Below, one piece after another: positions 46,081 to 57,949 of a stretch of 64,000 nucleotides of DNA. The translations under genes and the position numbers were made by a program. How positions within the stretch are numbered: position 1 is the stretch's first letter; each line of letters starts with the position of its first letter. Below the pieces are notes generated by a model. The model worked only from the letters and a program-made list of their open reading frames with translations, was not told where the DNA came from and searched no databases. The DNA comes from Ursus arctos (lineage: Eukaryota > Chordata > Mammalia > Carnivora > Ursidae), in the NCBI RefSeq assembly GCF_023065955.2, contig NW_026623056.1, forward strand, positions 82,397,256 to 82,461,255, read 5' to 3'.

Positions 46081-46178
46081 GGCTCGAAACTTGCCTGTCT
46101 TAGCAGATAGAGCCGCCCCTGTTGAATGGGGCTTGAAACTTGCCTGTCTTAGCAGATAGAGCCGCCCCTGTTGAATGG
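46081..46178 (+). repeat. 49-bp tandem duplication, two copies
   Basis: Copy 1 (46081-46129) and copy 2 (46130-46178) match at 48 of 49 bases, the only change being C/T at the fifth base (GGCTC versus GGCTT). A partial third start follows (GGCGGGG). Confidence 0.95.
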
Positions 46179-46932
46179 GGCGGGGAATAAGAACTCATCA
46201 GAGTTATACTTCATACTCAGCTCTGACGCTAACACGTTTTGCTCCAAGCATTCTTCAAACTAGAGAGCACCTCGTTTCTGCCTCTGGTAAGAAAGCAAGC
46301 ACATGGGAGCTGGAAGACCCAGATGGTAGAGGGGCACTGCCTGGACTTGTGATGTCCTGAGTTTTAGGTTCTTCGTCCATGAAATAGCAATAGTGGTCAT
46401 AACAGCTCTGTCACAGGCTGATATTACAAGTAGTAAAAGAGTCATTTAAATAAAAAACACTGCTAAAGAAAAAAAGCATTCAGTGACACTTGTGAAAGCA
46501 TAGTAAGGAAGACTTTTTTTCAAGGCAGTAGGAGTAGGGATCACCGTAATAGGAAGAATTGGACTCAACTTTGAAGACAACGTGGATACATGGGAATTTA
46601 TAGCCATGAGGCAGGATGGGAGTCAGTGGATGGAAATTACCAAGAGGCAACATCAGGGGTAAAGGGGGATCCTTGCTAAATGGACCAGAGAGGATTCTTG
46701 CTGAAGGCAGGCTAAGGTGATCAGATACCATCTGGGGGATGGTAGAGGATAAGACACTGGATCAAATATCAAAGGTCAGGGATTCTGGTTAAGTTGACTT
46801 AGCAGGATTCTCGCTAAAATTGGACAATGCAGAGATGAAGACGAGAGCCCATAAGTCAAGCCCTACTTGAAAAGTTCAGTGGAGCCTGAGTAGCTTGGTA
46901 GACGAGAGAATCTTTGTCAATACAAATATTAG
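46179..46932. other. Unassigned; weak MIR trace
   Basis: 'ttaggttcttcgtccatg' and 'aaatagcaatagtggtcat' near 46360-46400 may be a decayed MIR. The rest is not recognised. Confidence 0.35.
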
Positions 46933-46946
46933 TGTCTTCTGACTTG

Positions 46947-47799
46947 TTACAAATGGCTAACAGACACATGAAAAAATGCTGAACATCACTCATCATCAGG
47001 GAAATACAAATCAAAACCACAACGAGATACCACCTCACACTGGTCAGAATGGCTAAAATTAACAACTCAGGAAACAACAGATGTTGGTGAGGATGTGGAG
47101 AAAGGGGAACCCTCTTACACTGTTGGTACAAATGCAAACTGGTGCAGCCACTCTGGAAAACAGTATGGAGGTTCCTCAAGAAGTTAAAAATACAGCTACC
47201 CTATGATCCAGCAATTACACTACTAGGTATTTACCCAAAGGATACAAAAATAGTGATTTGAAGGGGTATATGTCCACCGATGTTTACAGCAACATTATCA
47301 ACAATAGCCAAATTATGGAAATAGCCCAAATGTCCATTAACTGATGAATGGATAAAGAAGATGTGGTATCTATATATACAATGGAATATTACTCAGCCAT
47401 CAAAAAGAATGAAATCTTGCCATTTGCAAGGGCGGAACTAGAGTGTATCATGCTAAGCAAAATAAGTCAGGCAGAGAAAGACAAATACCGTATGATTTCA
47501 CTCATGTGGAATTTAAGAAACAAAACATGAAGATAGAGGAAGGGAAGGAAAAGTAAAATAAGATAAAAACAGAGTGCGAGGCAAACCATAAGAGACTCTT
47601 AACTATAGGGAACAAGTTGAGGGTTGTTGGAGGGGAGATGGGTGGGGGTATAGAGTAACTGGATGATGGGCATTAAGGAGGGCACTTGATGTAATGAACA
47701 CTGGGTGTTACATGCAAGTGATGAATCACTAAATTCTACTCAAACTAATAATATACTATCTGTTAACTAACTTGAATTTAAATAAAATCTTTAAAAAAA
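46947..47799 (+). mobile_element. 5'-truncated L1 with 14-bp target duplication
   Basis: Carries the end of ORF2 and the 3' UTR ('ggctaacagacacatgaaa', 'tggaatattactcagccatc', 'atgggcattaaggagggca'), then AATAAAATCTTTAAAAAAA. TGTCTTCTGACTTG flanks it at 46933-46946 and 47800-47813. The ORF2 remnant is interrupted. Confidence 0.96.
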
Positions 47800-47813
47800 T
47801 GTCTTCTGACTTG

Positions 47814-50805
47814 GTTGCTTGGGAAAGGGGAGCAAAAGGGGAGCGAGTGGAGAAACTGAGGCACCAAGTCCTTTAGAAGCCAGGCCAACAAATAACCTTC
47901 GGCCAATTCCACCTTGCCTAGAGGTGATGGCGCACACTGCCAAATATTTTTTCCTTAGACCTCAGATGACAAAAAAATTCATCTCAGGATTTATTTTATG
48001 CTTTCAGATCTTGCACATAGGAAATAGTGGAGCAGAGACTAATGGTTCAAAATAGCACAGCAAACCAGCTGGGAAACAAATGGTGGATCCCACTGGCTTC
48101 CCAGGTGCTTCCCCACCTGACCCGTAGAACTCAGGATGCCAAGTCAGGGAGACCCCACCCGGGTTCCCATTTCTTCCCTGGGCTCAGGATTTTGCCTCAC
48201 TTTGGCAGGCACCCCAAGGTCCTCTGGACTTCAGGTCTGTTTAAAAAATACATTCCTTTCCAAAAGCAAGCTCATGAACCCATTCATTTCTCAAGGATGG
48301 CAAAAAGATTGACTCGATTTAACACATCAAAGGAAGCTGAATTTCCCCTTTTTCCCTTTGAGGCCACAGCAAACATGTCCGACCAAACCCACCAAGGTTT
48401 TGCTAGGACGCAGCAGGACAATGCGACTTGACCTTGTGTGCTTTCTCGCCATCGGTGCTCCCCAAGCACACCTCAGTTAAAATAGACATATGGAATTGAA
48501 GATTTTGCCCCAAAAAGAAAAAAGTGAGAGTCATGAAAAAACTGGGATGAAGGAAAACTAGATTTTTCAGAGAAGAAATGAGCAGACCAGAATTGCACAT
48601 GGAGAACAAGTCGCAAGCTCTCACATGCTGATTAATCACCAGTGGGCATAGCCTCCCGGCCTGTTGAACCCCGAGAGCCCCCCCACCCCCGCCCCCCAGC
48701 AGTCACTGCCCCTCAGTGGGCATTGGACGGCATCCTGCAGGTCGGGCAGGAATTTATTACTTCTACCCTCCCCTGCTCCGCCTCCAAGGCCTCACTCAGG
48801 GCTGCATTAAACTTTTCAACTTGGAAGATAAACATCAGGGATCCAAACGGGTTGATTCAGAGGCCTTGTGGAGACAGCTCAGAGATTGGCCTGGAAGCAG
48901 CCAGGGGAGGCCACGGGCTAGAGGAAGAGGCAGACCGAGGGGGAAGTTCTGCTTGTCTCCCAGAGGCCCCAGGCTGGGGCAGGGTGTCAGTGGGGTTTGG
49001 GGGAAATAGTGTGGTGGGGCGGGGGAAAGAGGAGAGAAAGAGAAGGACTGGTGCTTAGTAAGGAGGGGAATGTGAAGGCTGGAGGTGAGGCAGAAAGGAA
49101 TCATGTGAGGCACATGAGTGAGAGGGAAGTCTCTCTCAATACGTGTGAAACTAAACCACACAAACTTGCCTCCAATTCTTATTTTCTAAAATTAGCGGCG
49201 GAGTTTCAGAAGCAGCTTAGATTCTGAATTGCAGCTTTGAAGGGCTCTGCATATTTTGGTAATCCTGCCTAACTGCCTATCCTTCCCTCTGTTCTCCAGA
49301 CTACCCCCCTCCCCAGCCAAGTCCCTTTGGCTTCCCTCCCCCCTTCCCCCTCCCCCCCCCAAATTGTTTCTGTATGTAAATGAGGATGCCCTTTATAACG
49401 ATTTAGAATATTAACATTGGTTCTGCACCACTGATTTGTCTTGGCTTTTCTGACATGCTGATGAGCCCCTCTTGCGTGAGTTCTGCAGAGACCCCAGGCC
49501 CATCCGCAGTTTGGAAAGTTTGTGCAAAGCCAGGGAGAGCCAGAATCTGATCTAAGGAAGGAGAAGGGTCATTGAGTAGAGGAATGTAAGGCCAAACTAT
49601 TAGTCAGCCCTGATGCATGAAAATTTAAGTAGATCAATTTCAGCCAACAGGTTAAGTTCGAAGTCACCTGTTCTAGTCCATAGTTTTATCCCCTGGGGAT
49701 TATCTTGTGTTTCAAGTATTCTCTTACTTTTAATGCGCTTTATACCTTTAGCTGAAAATGTTGCTCCAAGGGTGCGGGCAAGGATTAAATGGCCGCTCCA
49801 GGTTTCAAAGGGACTCCCAGTAACTCTCGACTCCCAAAGGGGCTGACACGTGATCTTGGAAAGGCCTCTGCCCAAGCCCCGGCTTCGAGGACTGGAACAG
49901 GCATCTGCCTTCAACTCACCATTTTACGGATCAGAAAATACTCACGAAACTGGAATGAAGAGCAGTCCTGTAATGTGTTCATGTGCAAGGAGCCGGTCAG
50001 TGGCAAAGTGAAGACTAGATCCTAAGACCCCCGGCCCCTGTCGTTGTTCACACATCCCACCACCCCACCCTCCATCGGGGGTTGGAGTGACAGTAGCAAC
50101 CTCCTGGAGGAACATCTTCAGCCAGAAAGATAGCATCTTTGCATTGAAAAAAAATTACACAATCTGGTCAGCGGAATGAAGAACCCTATGTCTGGGGAGG
50201 AGGGTGGTATCCATAGCAGCCGAGTAACAAGAAGGAAGCAGAAATTTGGAAAGTCTCAAGAGTTGGAAGCCCAAGAACCCAGGACAACAGGGGCAGCAAT
50301 GGGACTAAAATCAGTATCAGCATAAGAAAAAGCCGACCCTCCCATCGAGCAGCCCAAGGCCTACCCCTCCCTAGCAGGGACCGCCCAGACCTAGGCACCC
50401 CAGAGATCACCCTTACCTGGCAGAGACCTGCAGCAGAGTTTCCTCTCCGGAGAAGCTGAATCCAAGTGCCTTTGACTCAGACACAGCAGGAGTAGCGTAG
50501 GGGGCTGAGGTGACAGAGTGAGGGAAGGGAGGTTGAGTAAGGTGCATGTGCCCTTTACCCCCTCTAGAGATCCCAGACACGGGGATCCAGACTTATACCC
50601 CAATCCAGGTAGGAGGTCAGAGCATTCCTTGCCGGGGAAACTGAACCATCTAATGGGAAAGGCCAACAGATAGTGACACTTGGGAAACCCCAGTGAGATG
50701 ATGAGGTCCCTGGCCACCCCCCTGGGACGAGGTCTACCAGTCAGTGGGCTCTACTCATTCACAACAGAGATCTTAGTCCCAAAGCTGTTTTGTACTTCTC
50801 TCTCT
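47814..50805. other. Repeat-free block of about 3 kb
   Basis: I recognise no interspersed repeat here, exceptional in this window. It has G- or C-rich tracts at 48678-48697, 49010-49040 and 49338-49362 and many short open frames on both strands. None forms a recognisable protein or a convincing exon chain. Confidence 0.45.
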
Positions 50806-50832
50806 TAAAAAAAAAAAAAAAAAAAAAAAAAA
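50806..50832. repeat. A27-type homopolymer
   Basis: An uninterrupted A run at the left border of an L1 3' UTR fragment in the opposite orientation. Its origin is unclear. Confidence 0.9.
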
Positions 50833-50985
50833 TTGTTGAAATTCACAGGATGTAAAACTAGCCATTTTAAAGCGAACAATTCAGTGACAGTATATTCACA
50901 ATATTATGCAACCGCCACCTCTATCTTATTTCAAAGCTTTTCATCACCCCCAAAGGAAACCCCTGTGCTTCACTGTTGATGAAAA
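50833..50985 (-). mobile_element. Old L1 3' UTR fragment
   Basis: 'ggatgtaaaactagccatttt', 'gcgaacaattcagtgacag' and 'ttcatcacccccaaagg' fit a reverse L1M-type 3' end. Confidence 0.55.
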
Positions 50986-51106
50986 AGTGGACAATCAGGT
51001 GTCACCAGGCATCTGAGGGAAAAGTTCTAGCATGAATGACAGACAGAAAAAGACAACAGATAAGAGGAACTCAAAAGACATAGAAAGTGGCAAGACTAGA
51101 ACCTTT

Positions 51107-51653
51107 GTATTAATAAATAAATAAATAAATAAATTATTTTATTTTATTTTATTTTATTTTAATTCTGATATGGTTAATACAGTGTTATATTAGTTTCAGG
51201 TGTACCATGTAGTGATTCAACACTTCGAGATGTCACCCACCCAGTGCGCAACACAACAAGTGCCCTCCTTAATCCCCATCACTTCTTTCCCCCATTCCTC
51301 CCACCCACCTTTCCTCTGGTAACCATCAGTTTGTTCTCTAGAGTTAAAAGTCTATTTCTTGGCTTGTCTCTCTCTCTCCCTCTCTTTTTCTGCCCTTTGC
51401 TCATTCATTTTGTTTCTTAAATTCCACAGATGAATGAAATCATACAGTATTTCTGTTTCTCTGCCTGACTTATTTCCCTTAGCATTATACTCTCTAATGC
51501 CATCCACGTCATTGCACAAGGCAAGATTTCATTCTTTTTTGTGGCTGAGTAATATTTCATTGTATATATGTATATACACCACATCTTCTTTATCCATTCC
51601 TCTATCGATGGACACTTGGGCTGCTTCCATAACTTGGCTATTGAAAAAGGAGC
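51107..51653 (-). mobile_element. 5'-truncated L1 with 9-bp target duplication
   Basis: Reverse L1 3' UTR ('agtttcaggtgtaccatg', 'gcaacacaacaagtgccc', 'cctctggtaaccatcagttt') flanked by AGAACCTTT at 51098-51106 and 51654-51662. Its left end has (AAAT)n and (ATTTT)n tail expansions. Confidence 0.9.
51111..51166. repeat. (AAAT)n/(ATTTT)n at L1 tail
   Basis: TAAA units followed by TTTTA units, joining at 'ataaattattttatttta'. An expanded tail of the reverse L1. Confidence 0.9.
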
Positions 51654-51815
51654 AGAACCTTTTTTAAAACAAAACTTTAAAAAGTTATCCTCAGAAAGAT
51701 GAGAAGGTGTTGCATATTGAAAACAAAAAGCCGATGGTAAAAAAGAGAGGTGATATTTGTAGAATGTATACAATGACAAAGAGAGCTTGGGGAAATTGAA
51801 AGTATAAGAACAGAA

Positions 51816-52093
51816 CTTTATTTACTTAAGTATAGTTGACACAAAACGTTGCATGAGTTTCAGGTATACGGCATAGTGATTTGTCAAGTCTATACATTAT
51901 GCCGTGCTCAAGTGTGACGGACATCTGTCCCCAAACAGTGCTATTACAATACCATTGACTAGATCCCTACGTTGTACCTTTAACCCCCATGACTCCTTTA
52001 TTCCATAATTGTCAGCCTGTATCTCTCTCTCCCCCTTCACCCATTTTGCCTACCCCTCCATTTCTCTCACCTCTGGCAACCATCAGTTTATTG
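51816..52093 (-). mobile_element. L1 3' UTR with 9-bp target duplication
   Basis: 'agtatagttgacacaaaacg', 'agtttcaggtatacggcat' and 'cacctctggcaaccatcag' mark a reverse L1 3' end. AGAACAGAA flanks it at 51807-51815 and 52094-52102. Confidence 0.85.
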
Positions 52094-52101
52094 AGAACAG
52101 A

Positions 52102-52259
52102 AATTTTTATTATTTTAATATTTATTTATTTATTTTTTAAAAATAGGCTCCACAGCCAGCATGGAGCCCAACATGGGGCTTGAACGCACAACCCTGAGAT
52201 CAAGACCTGAGCTGAGATCAAGAATTGGACGCTTAAATGACTGAGCCACCTGGCACCTG
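52102..52259 (-). mobile_element. CAN-SINE-like element, old
   Basis: Reverse tRNA-type SINE: 'ggggcttgaacgcacaacc', 'cctgagatcaagacctgag', 'gactgagccacctggcacc'. GAGAACAGA flanks it at 52093-52101 and 52260-52268, reusing the right target duplication of the neighbouring L1. Confidence 0.88.
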
Positions 52260-52785
52260 GAGAACAGATATTTTTTAAAAATCAGTGGAAAAGAAAATAG
52301 TTTGAAGCATTAGAGGATAATATTGAAAAGATCACCCAGAAAGACAAAAAATGTAAAGTTGGAAAGAGAAGCTAGGACAATTACAATATATGGGTCAAAG
52401 AATGTCAACATTGCATAACAGGAGTTCTAGGAAGAGAGAAAGGATAGTATAGAGGGAAAGATTTTATTAAAGAACAACTACAGGAAAAATTTCCAAAACT
52501 GAAGGCATTTGTCTCCAGATTGAAAGGGCTAACTTGAGTTTCTTGCACAAAGAATGAAAACAAGACCCACGTCAAGGCAAATCATTGCACGATTTTAGAA
52601 GAGCTGGCATGAGAAACTATCCTAAAATTCCAGGAGGAAAAAAAACTAGGCCACATATGGAGGGTTCGGAATCAGAATGGTATCAGAATTATCAAAAGTA
52701 ATAATGGAATCTGGAAAACAATGGAGCAATGCTTCTCAAACTCTAAGTGAAAATTATTGGTAAACTAAACTTTTATACCCAGCCG

Positions 52786-53299
52786 TGTTAGAATTCTCCT
52801 GAAAAACAGAACTGATAGGATACATATAGATTAGCTATCATTATAGGTGTGGATATAGATAAGAGGAGATTTCTTATAGGAATTGACTCAATGGTAATGG
52901 AGTCCTAGAAGTCCCACAGTGCGCTATCTGCAAGCTGAGCAACCAGGAAAGCCAGTGATACAATTCAGTCTGAGGCTGAAGGACTGAGAACCAAAGAACC
53001 ACTGGTATAAGTCCAGAGTTCAAAGATCTGAGCCAGGAGCTCTGATGTCCAAGGGCAGGAGAAGATGGCCTTCCCAATTCAAGAAAGCTTAACTTTCTTG
53101 AAAGGTGACTCCTTTCTTTCATTGTTTCTTCTATCTGGGCCTGCTTACACCGGTGAGTGTCGATCTTTACGTAGTCTACTGAACCAAATGCTCATCCCTT
53201 CCAGAAACACCCTCATCGACACACCCAGAAATAATGTTTTACTAGCCATCTGGGCATCCTTTAGCCATAGCAAGCTGATGCATAAACTTAACCACCACA
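52786..53299 (-). mobile_element. MLT2-type ERVL solo LTR inside HAL1
   Basis: Reverse LTR: 'ttctcctgaaaaacagaac', 'ataggaattgactcaatgg', 'agtctactgaaccaaatgc', 'cagaaacaccctcatcgac' and an 'aacttaaccaccaca' end. HAL1 sequence resumes on both sides. A clean 5-bp target duplication is not seen. Confidence 0.85.
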
Positions 53300-53996
53300 C
53301 CGGCTACTAGCAGTCAAGTGTGGCGGTAGAATGAAGTTATTTTTAGGTATCCATGAGCTCCATTTACTAAGATGCTCCATCAAAACAAGGAAGTAAATTT
53401 TTGAAAAGAAAATGATACGAAGTCAAGGAAGTAAAGGATCCAACATGGGAAAGAGTTAAAGGAGCCCCCAGGATGGTCATGCAGGGAAATCCTACGATGA
53501 ATATAAAGAGAAGTGACAGAATTGCAGGCTGGGATCTTTCTGGAGGCAGCTCCAGAAATCGTCCAGAAGAGATGTACCTAAGATGAAAATGGAACTTGAT
53601 GTGCTGTTAGTCAAAGAAATTTCAGCTTTGGTAGAGGCCACATTACCAGTTAATGGTAAGTACACAGAAAATTAAGCAAATGTTTTAAATGAGGCAGTGA
53701 TCAATGCTAGGTATGAGAAAGAAGAAGTAATCCTGGTCAGCCCTATGGTTCAGCTGTGATTGATATTTACATGGCCAAAATGATACAAACCCTGAATACT
53801 AATGTGACCGAACATTGTTATAGAAATAAGTCAGGTGGCTGGGGAAGCAGAGGAAGTGTGAGCGTCAAGGGCATAAACACCAATACTGTACAATACAATC
53901 GTCGGCTATATGAAGGCCCACCCGAGAGAAATCAAGAAATTGCAATGTGCATGTTATTTAGACACACAGAGGTGGATCCCAAAAGAAACACCTCAA

Positions 53997-54200
53997 GGAC
54001 GCCTGGGTGGCTCAGTCGGTAAAGTATCTGTCTGCCTTCTGTTCAGTTCATGATCCCAGAGTCCCGGGATCGAGTCCCGCATCGGGCTCCCTGCTCAGTG
54101 GGGAGTCTGCTTCTCTCTCTGCCCTTCGCCCTGCTTGTGCTCTCTCACTTGCTCTCTCTCTCTCAAATAAATAAAATCTTAAAAAAAAGAAAGAAAAAAG
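53997..54200 (+). mobile_element. CAN-SINE with 16-bp target duplication
   Basis: AAAAGAAACACCTCAA flanks it at 53981-53996 and 54201-54216. Complete head (GGACGCCTGGGTGGCTCAG) and tail, inserted in the HAL1 3' region. Confidence 0.97.
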
Positions 54201-54370
54201 AAAAGAAACACCTCAAAAGATGTGGAAGTGTTTCCCTCAGGGGAGGAAGAACCAGCGAGGCTGGGGGGGACTGCTGTTTTCTAGAGGCTTCTTAATACTG
54301 TTTGCCTTTTTAAACTAGGGCCATGTATTTCTCTAATAGAAATCTTGATTAATTTAAAAAAAACAACAAC

Positions 54371-54689
54371 TCCGTGACTGTAATTTGGCTCTAACAAAGC
54401 ACGTTCTACCCAGTGCCACGTGACGGTCCTCCTCGCTGTAAGCGGTTCAGAGAGAAGAAATGCTACTGGCTGTCAAGTCTCATTCCTGAAAGATGTGACC
54501 TCTTTTTCAACCCGGAGGAAATGGAGCCACTAAAGACAAGTCAAATCCGGTTACAGTCAAAATCCCAGTGAAGTGTAGCCAAAATATTTGTAAGCCGCAG
54601 GTAATGGCCCAGTTACCCCAGCATAATTTGTTGTAACGGCGTTTCAGAACACTAAAAAAGTTACAGTTCTTGCACTCTGGGCTCCGACA
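54371..54689. other. Unassigned
   Basis: Nothing recognised between the HAL1 end and an L2 tip. Confidence 0.3.
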
Positions 54690-54890
54690 GCATCCGAGCG
54701 CCCTTCCCAAAGCTCTTGTCATACTTCGCTGTACTTCCTTGCTGGTGGGATTTTTAAAGAGTTTGTTTAATGGACTGTCTTCATGAGGACAAAGACCACA
54801 GCTGACTGATTTCTTTTGTCCCCTGTGTCTAACACAGTCACTAATAGATGGAAAGCACACAGGCGGGGTTTGAATAAGTGAGAAAGGGGG
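54690..54890 (+). mobile_element. L2 3' end
   Basis: 'tcatgaggacaaagaccac', 'ttctttgtcccctgtgtc'-like order and 'aacacagtcactaatagatg' then 'tttgaataagtgag' match the L2 3' end. Confidence 0.6.
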
Positions 54891-55014
54891 AGGATGGGAT
54901 GAATGTAAAAGGAAATAATTAAAGCAGCAGCCGGGATTAATGCTGCCTAATGAAAATGTAGAATGAAGAGGACCAAAGAGAGAGAATAGTGGTAGAGGGG
55001 GGTGGGACAGCCTC

Positions 55015-55200
55015 GTCCACTATCGCTGTGTGCCAGGCACTGTTCTGGGAGCATGAGTTCTCCGGATAACCCACCAGGCAGGTTATCACGGTTCCCAAGC
55101 ACAGAGAAGGAAGTAATTGGCCCCAAATCACACAGGAAGCAAATGATAGATGAGCCAGGTTGAGGACCCAGGCCACCTGGCTCCAGGGTCTGTGCTCATA
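55015..55200 (-). mobile_element. MIR
   Basis: 'tgtgccaggcactgttctgg', 'acagagaaggaagtaattgg' and 'ggctccagggtctgtgctc' give near-complete reverse MIR order. Confidence 0.85.
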
Positions 55201-55679
55201 AGCCCTTCACACCTGTGGTAAGAAGGAAGGTAGCCCTTTGAGGTTTGCCAGAAGGGATGCGGCTGCAGGGAACTGACCTGGCTGTGAGCTGCCCCAGGTT
55301 GGGCTTGTTAAGAAAGCTCCGGGGGAGAAGGTATCTTTAGTATGAAATGGGGGCTTGGAGGATAAGAACTACAGAGCCTTGAGGGCTTCGACCCAGGGCC
55401 CTCAGCTGTTCAGGAGGAGGGCTGCCCCGGCCTCGCAGAGGTTGAGCCTGGAAGGGAAGAGCCAGCTGATGGGAGACTGTGCCTTAATACCAGTGGGTGT
55501 GGGACCGAGGGAAGAGCTGTGAGAGGCTCCTGGGCGAAAACACTCTCATTGTCCATGTCCTGGTGTTCTCTGCAAGAAGATTGAGCAAGTGAAAATAAAA
55601 GCTAGTCCATGAATGTTTCTGCAGAAAACAGACACTCTAAAGAAGCTCTGGTGAGAGAAAGAGCAGGACCAAGCAGGTG
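55201..55679. other. Unassigned
   Basis: GC-leaning sequence with no recognised element. Confidence 0.3.
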
Positions 55680-56035
55680 CACTTCACCAGCAAACAGGAT
55701 ATCTCAGATGCTAGCCTGACATCAGGGCGCTATAGCGTCCCTCCACCTGGGATGAACAGATTACAAAATGGCTGCAATTCATCACCTCTACCTGTATCCG
55801 GTCCTTCCGGTGTCCCTCTGCAGCTCTGCCCCACCACGCCGGTGAGAAAGCCCAGCCAAGCTCAGCACAGCCACCTGCCTGACACTCAGCTGACCTCAGA
55901 TGGCTGAGCAAGCCCAGCCAAGACCAGAGAACCGTCCAGCCTACCTGCGGACTGGTGAGCAGTGGCAATGCTTATGGCTTTATCCTCCTGAATTTTGGGG
56001 TGGTTTGTTATGTAGTGTCACTAACTGTCATGGGA
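55680..56035 (+). mobile_element. MLT1-like LTR remnant
   Basis: 'gagcaagcccagccaagacc', 'cctacctgcggactggtgag' and 'ttttggggtggtttgttatg' match the 3' half of MLT1-family LTRs. Confidence 0.5.
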
Positions 56036-56878
56036 ATCATGGGGACATTGGGAAGATAAGAGTTGTGGGACAACCCAGAGCTCCCTCTTTTGCCCCTCTT
56101 TGAGAAACAGATATGGTAGAGTGACAGATGCAGCAGCTAGGTTCAGAAGCCATCAACTAAATCAGGAAAAGAAAACTAGCCATGGTTCAATGAGCCCCTA
56201 CTACGTGGAAGTCAACCTTGTGAGGTAGGGGTGAGGGCTGGCAGCCATTTCCAGGAGCCTACCCAGTACATACTCTTCTTTTGTTACGAGCAGAACTTTA
56301 TTTGGGTTCTGTACCCAGCTTTACAAGTGACTTTTTTTTTCAAAAAATTTTATTTAAATTCAACTAATTCACATATAATGTATTAATGTATTATTAGTTT
56401 CAGAGGTAGAGTTCAGGGATTCATCAGTCTTATATAACACCCAGTACTCGTTACATCACGTGGCCTCCTTAATGTCCATCACCCAGTTATCCCAGTAACC
56501 TCCCCTCCAGCAACCCTTGGTTTGTTTCCTATGATGAAAAATCTCTTATGGTTTTTCTCACTCTCTGATTTTGCCTTGTTTTATTTTTCCCTCTCTTCCC
56601 CTATGATCCTCTGTTTTGTTTCTTAAACTCCACACACAAGTGAGATCATATGATAATTGTCTTTCTCTGATTGACTTATTTCACTTAGCATAATACCTCT
56701 AGATCCATCCATGTCATTGCACATGGCAAGATTTCATTTTTTGGTAGCTGAGTAATATTACATTGTTTATATACCACATCTTCTTTATCCATTCATCTGT
56801 TGATGGACATCTGGGGTCTTTTCATAGTTTGGCTATTGTGGACTTTGCTGCTATAAAGATTGGGGTGCAGGTGCCCCT

Positions 56879-57850
56879 TCAGACCACATTTGTATCTTTG
56901 GGGTAGATACCTAGGAGTGCAATTGTTGGGTCATTGGGTAGCTCTATTTTCAACTTTTTGAGGAACCTCCATACTGTTTTCCAGAGTGGCTGTACCAGCT
57001 TACATTCCCACCAACAGTGTAAGAAGGTTCCCCTTTCTCCACATCCTCTCCAACATCTGTCGTTTCCTGACTTGTTAATTTTAGCCATTCCGACCGGCGT
57101 GAAGTGGTATCTCATTGTGGTTTTCATTTGTATTTCCCTGATGCCGAGTGATGTTGAGCTTTTTTTCATGTGTCTGTTGGCCATTTGTATGTCTTCTTTG
57201 GAGAAATGTCTGTTCATGTCTTCTGCCCATTTCTTGATTGGATTATTTGTTCTTTGGGTGTTAAGTTTAGTAAGTTCTTTATAGATTTTGTATACTAGCC
57301 CTTTATCTGATAAGACACTTGCAATTATCTTCTCCCTTTTTGTTTTGTTGATTGTTTCCTTTGTTCTGCAGAAGCTTTTTATCATGATTAAGTCCCAATA
57401 GTTCATTTTTGCCTTTGTTTCCCTTGCCTTTGGAAATGTGTCGAGCAAGAAGTTGCTGCAGCCGAGGTCACAGAGGTTGCTGCCTGTGTTCTCCTTTAGG
57501 ATTTTGATGGAGTCCTGTCTCACATTGGGGTCTTTTATACATTTTGAGTCTATTTTTGTGTATGGTGTAAGAAAATGGTCCAGTGTCATTCTTCTGAATG
57601 TGGCTGTCCAATTTTCCCAACACCATTTGTTGAAGATATTGTCTTTTTTCCATTGGATATTCTTTCCTGCTTTGTTGAAGATTAGTTGACCATTGAGTTG
57701 AGGGTCCCTTTCAGGGTTCTCTATTCTGTTCCTTTGATCTATGTGTCTGTTTTTGTGCCAGTTCCATATTGTCTTGGTGATTACAGCTTTGTAATAGAGC
57801 TTAAAGTCCAGAATTGTGATGCCACCAGCTTTGGTTTTCTTTTTCAACAT
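56879..57850 (-). pseudogene. L1 ORF2 C-terminal fragment, 323 codons
   Basis: The C-terminal part of L1 ORF2, which in intact elements follows the reverse transcriptase and helps target-primed reverse transcription. The cysteine motif C-x3-C-x7-H-x4-C is intact (C266, C270, H278, C283 of this frame), followed by the usual [14 protein letters not shown] segment. The frame stops early in the tail, after [13 protein letters not shown]. The RT-side sequence to its right is cut off by the inserted L1. It cannot make a working ORF2 protein. Confidence 0.9.
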
Positions 57851-57949
57851 TCCTTTGGCTATTCAGGGTCTTTTCTGGTTCCAACAAATTTTAGGATTAT
57901 TTGTTCCAGCTCTGTGAAAAAAGTTGATGGTATTTTCATAGGAATTGTT

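Larger units (their letters stand above)
50990..54370 (+). mobile_element. HAL1 (half-L1), shredded by five insertions
   Basis: HAL1 carries an L1-type ORF1 but no reverse transcriptase. Readable landmarks include 'ccagattgaaagggctaac', 'cacgtcaaggcaaatcattg', 'ggaatcagaatggtatcag', 'caatggagcaatgcttctc' and 'tatacccagccgtgtta'; after an MLT2 insert, 'cagtcaagtgtggcggtag'. The 3' end near 54370 is A-rich after 'cctttttaaactagggcc'. Insertions: L1 at 51107-51653, L1 at 51816-52093, SINE at 52102-52259, LTR at 52786-53299, SINE at 53997-54200. ORF1 is broken in many places. The 5' limit is uncertain. Confidence 0.75.
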
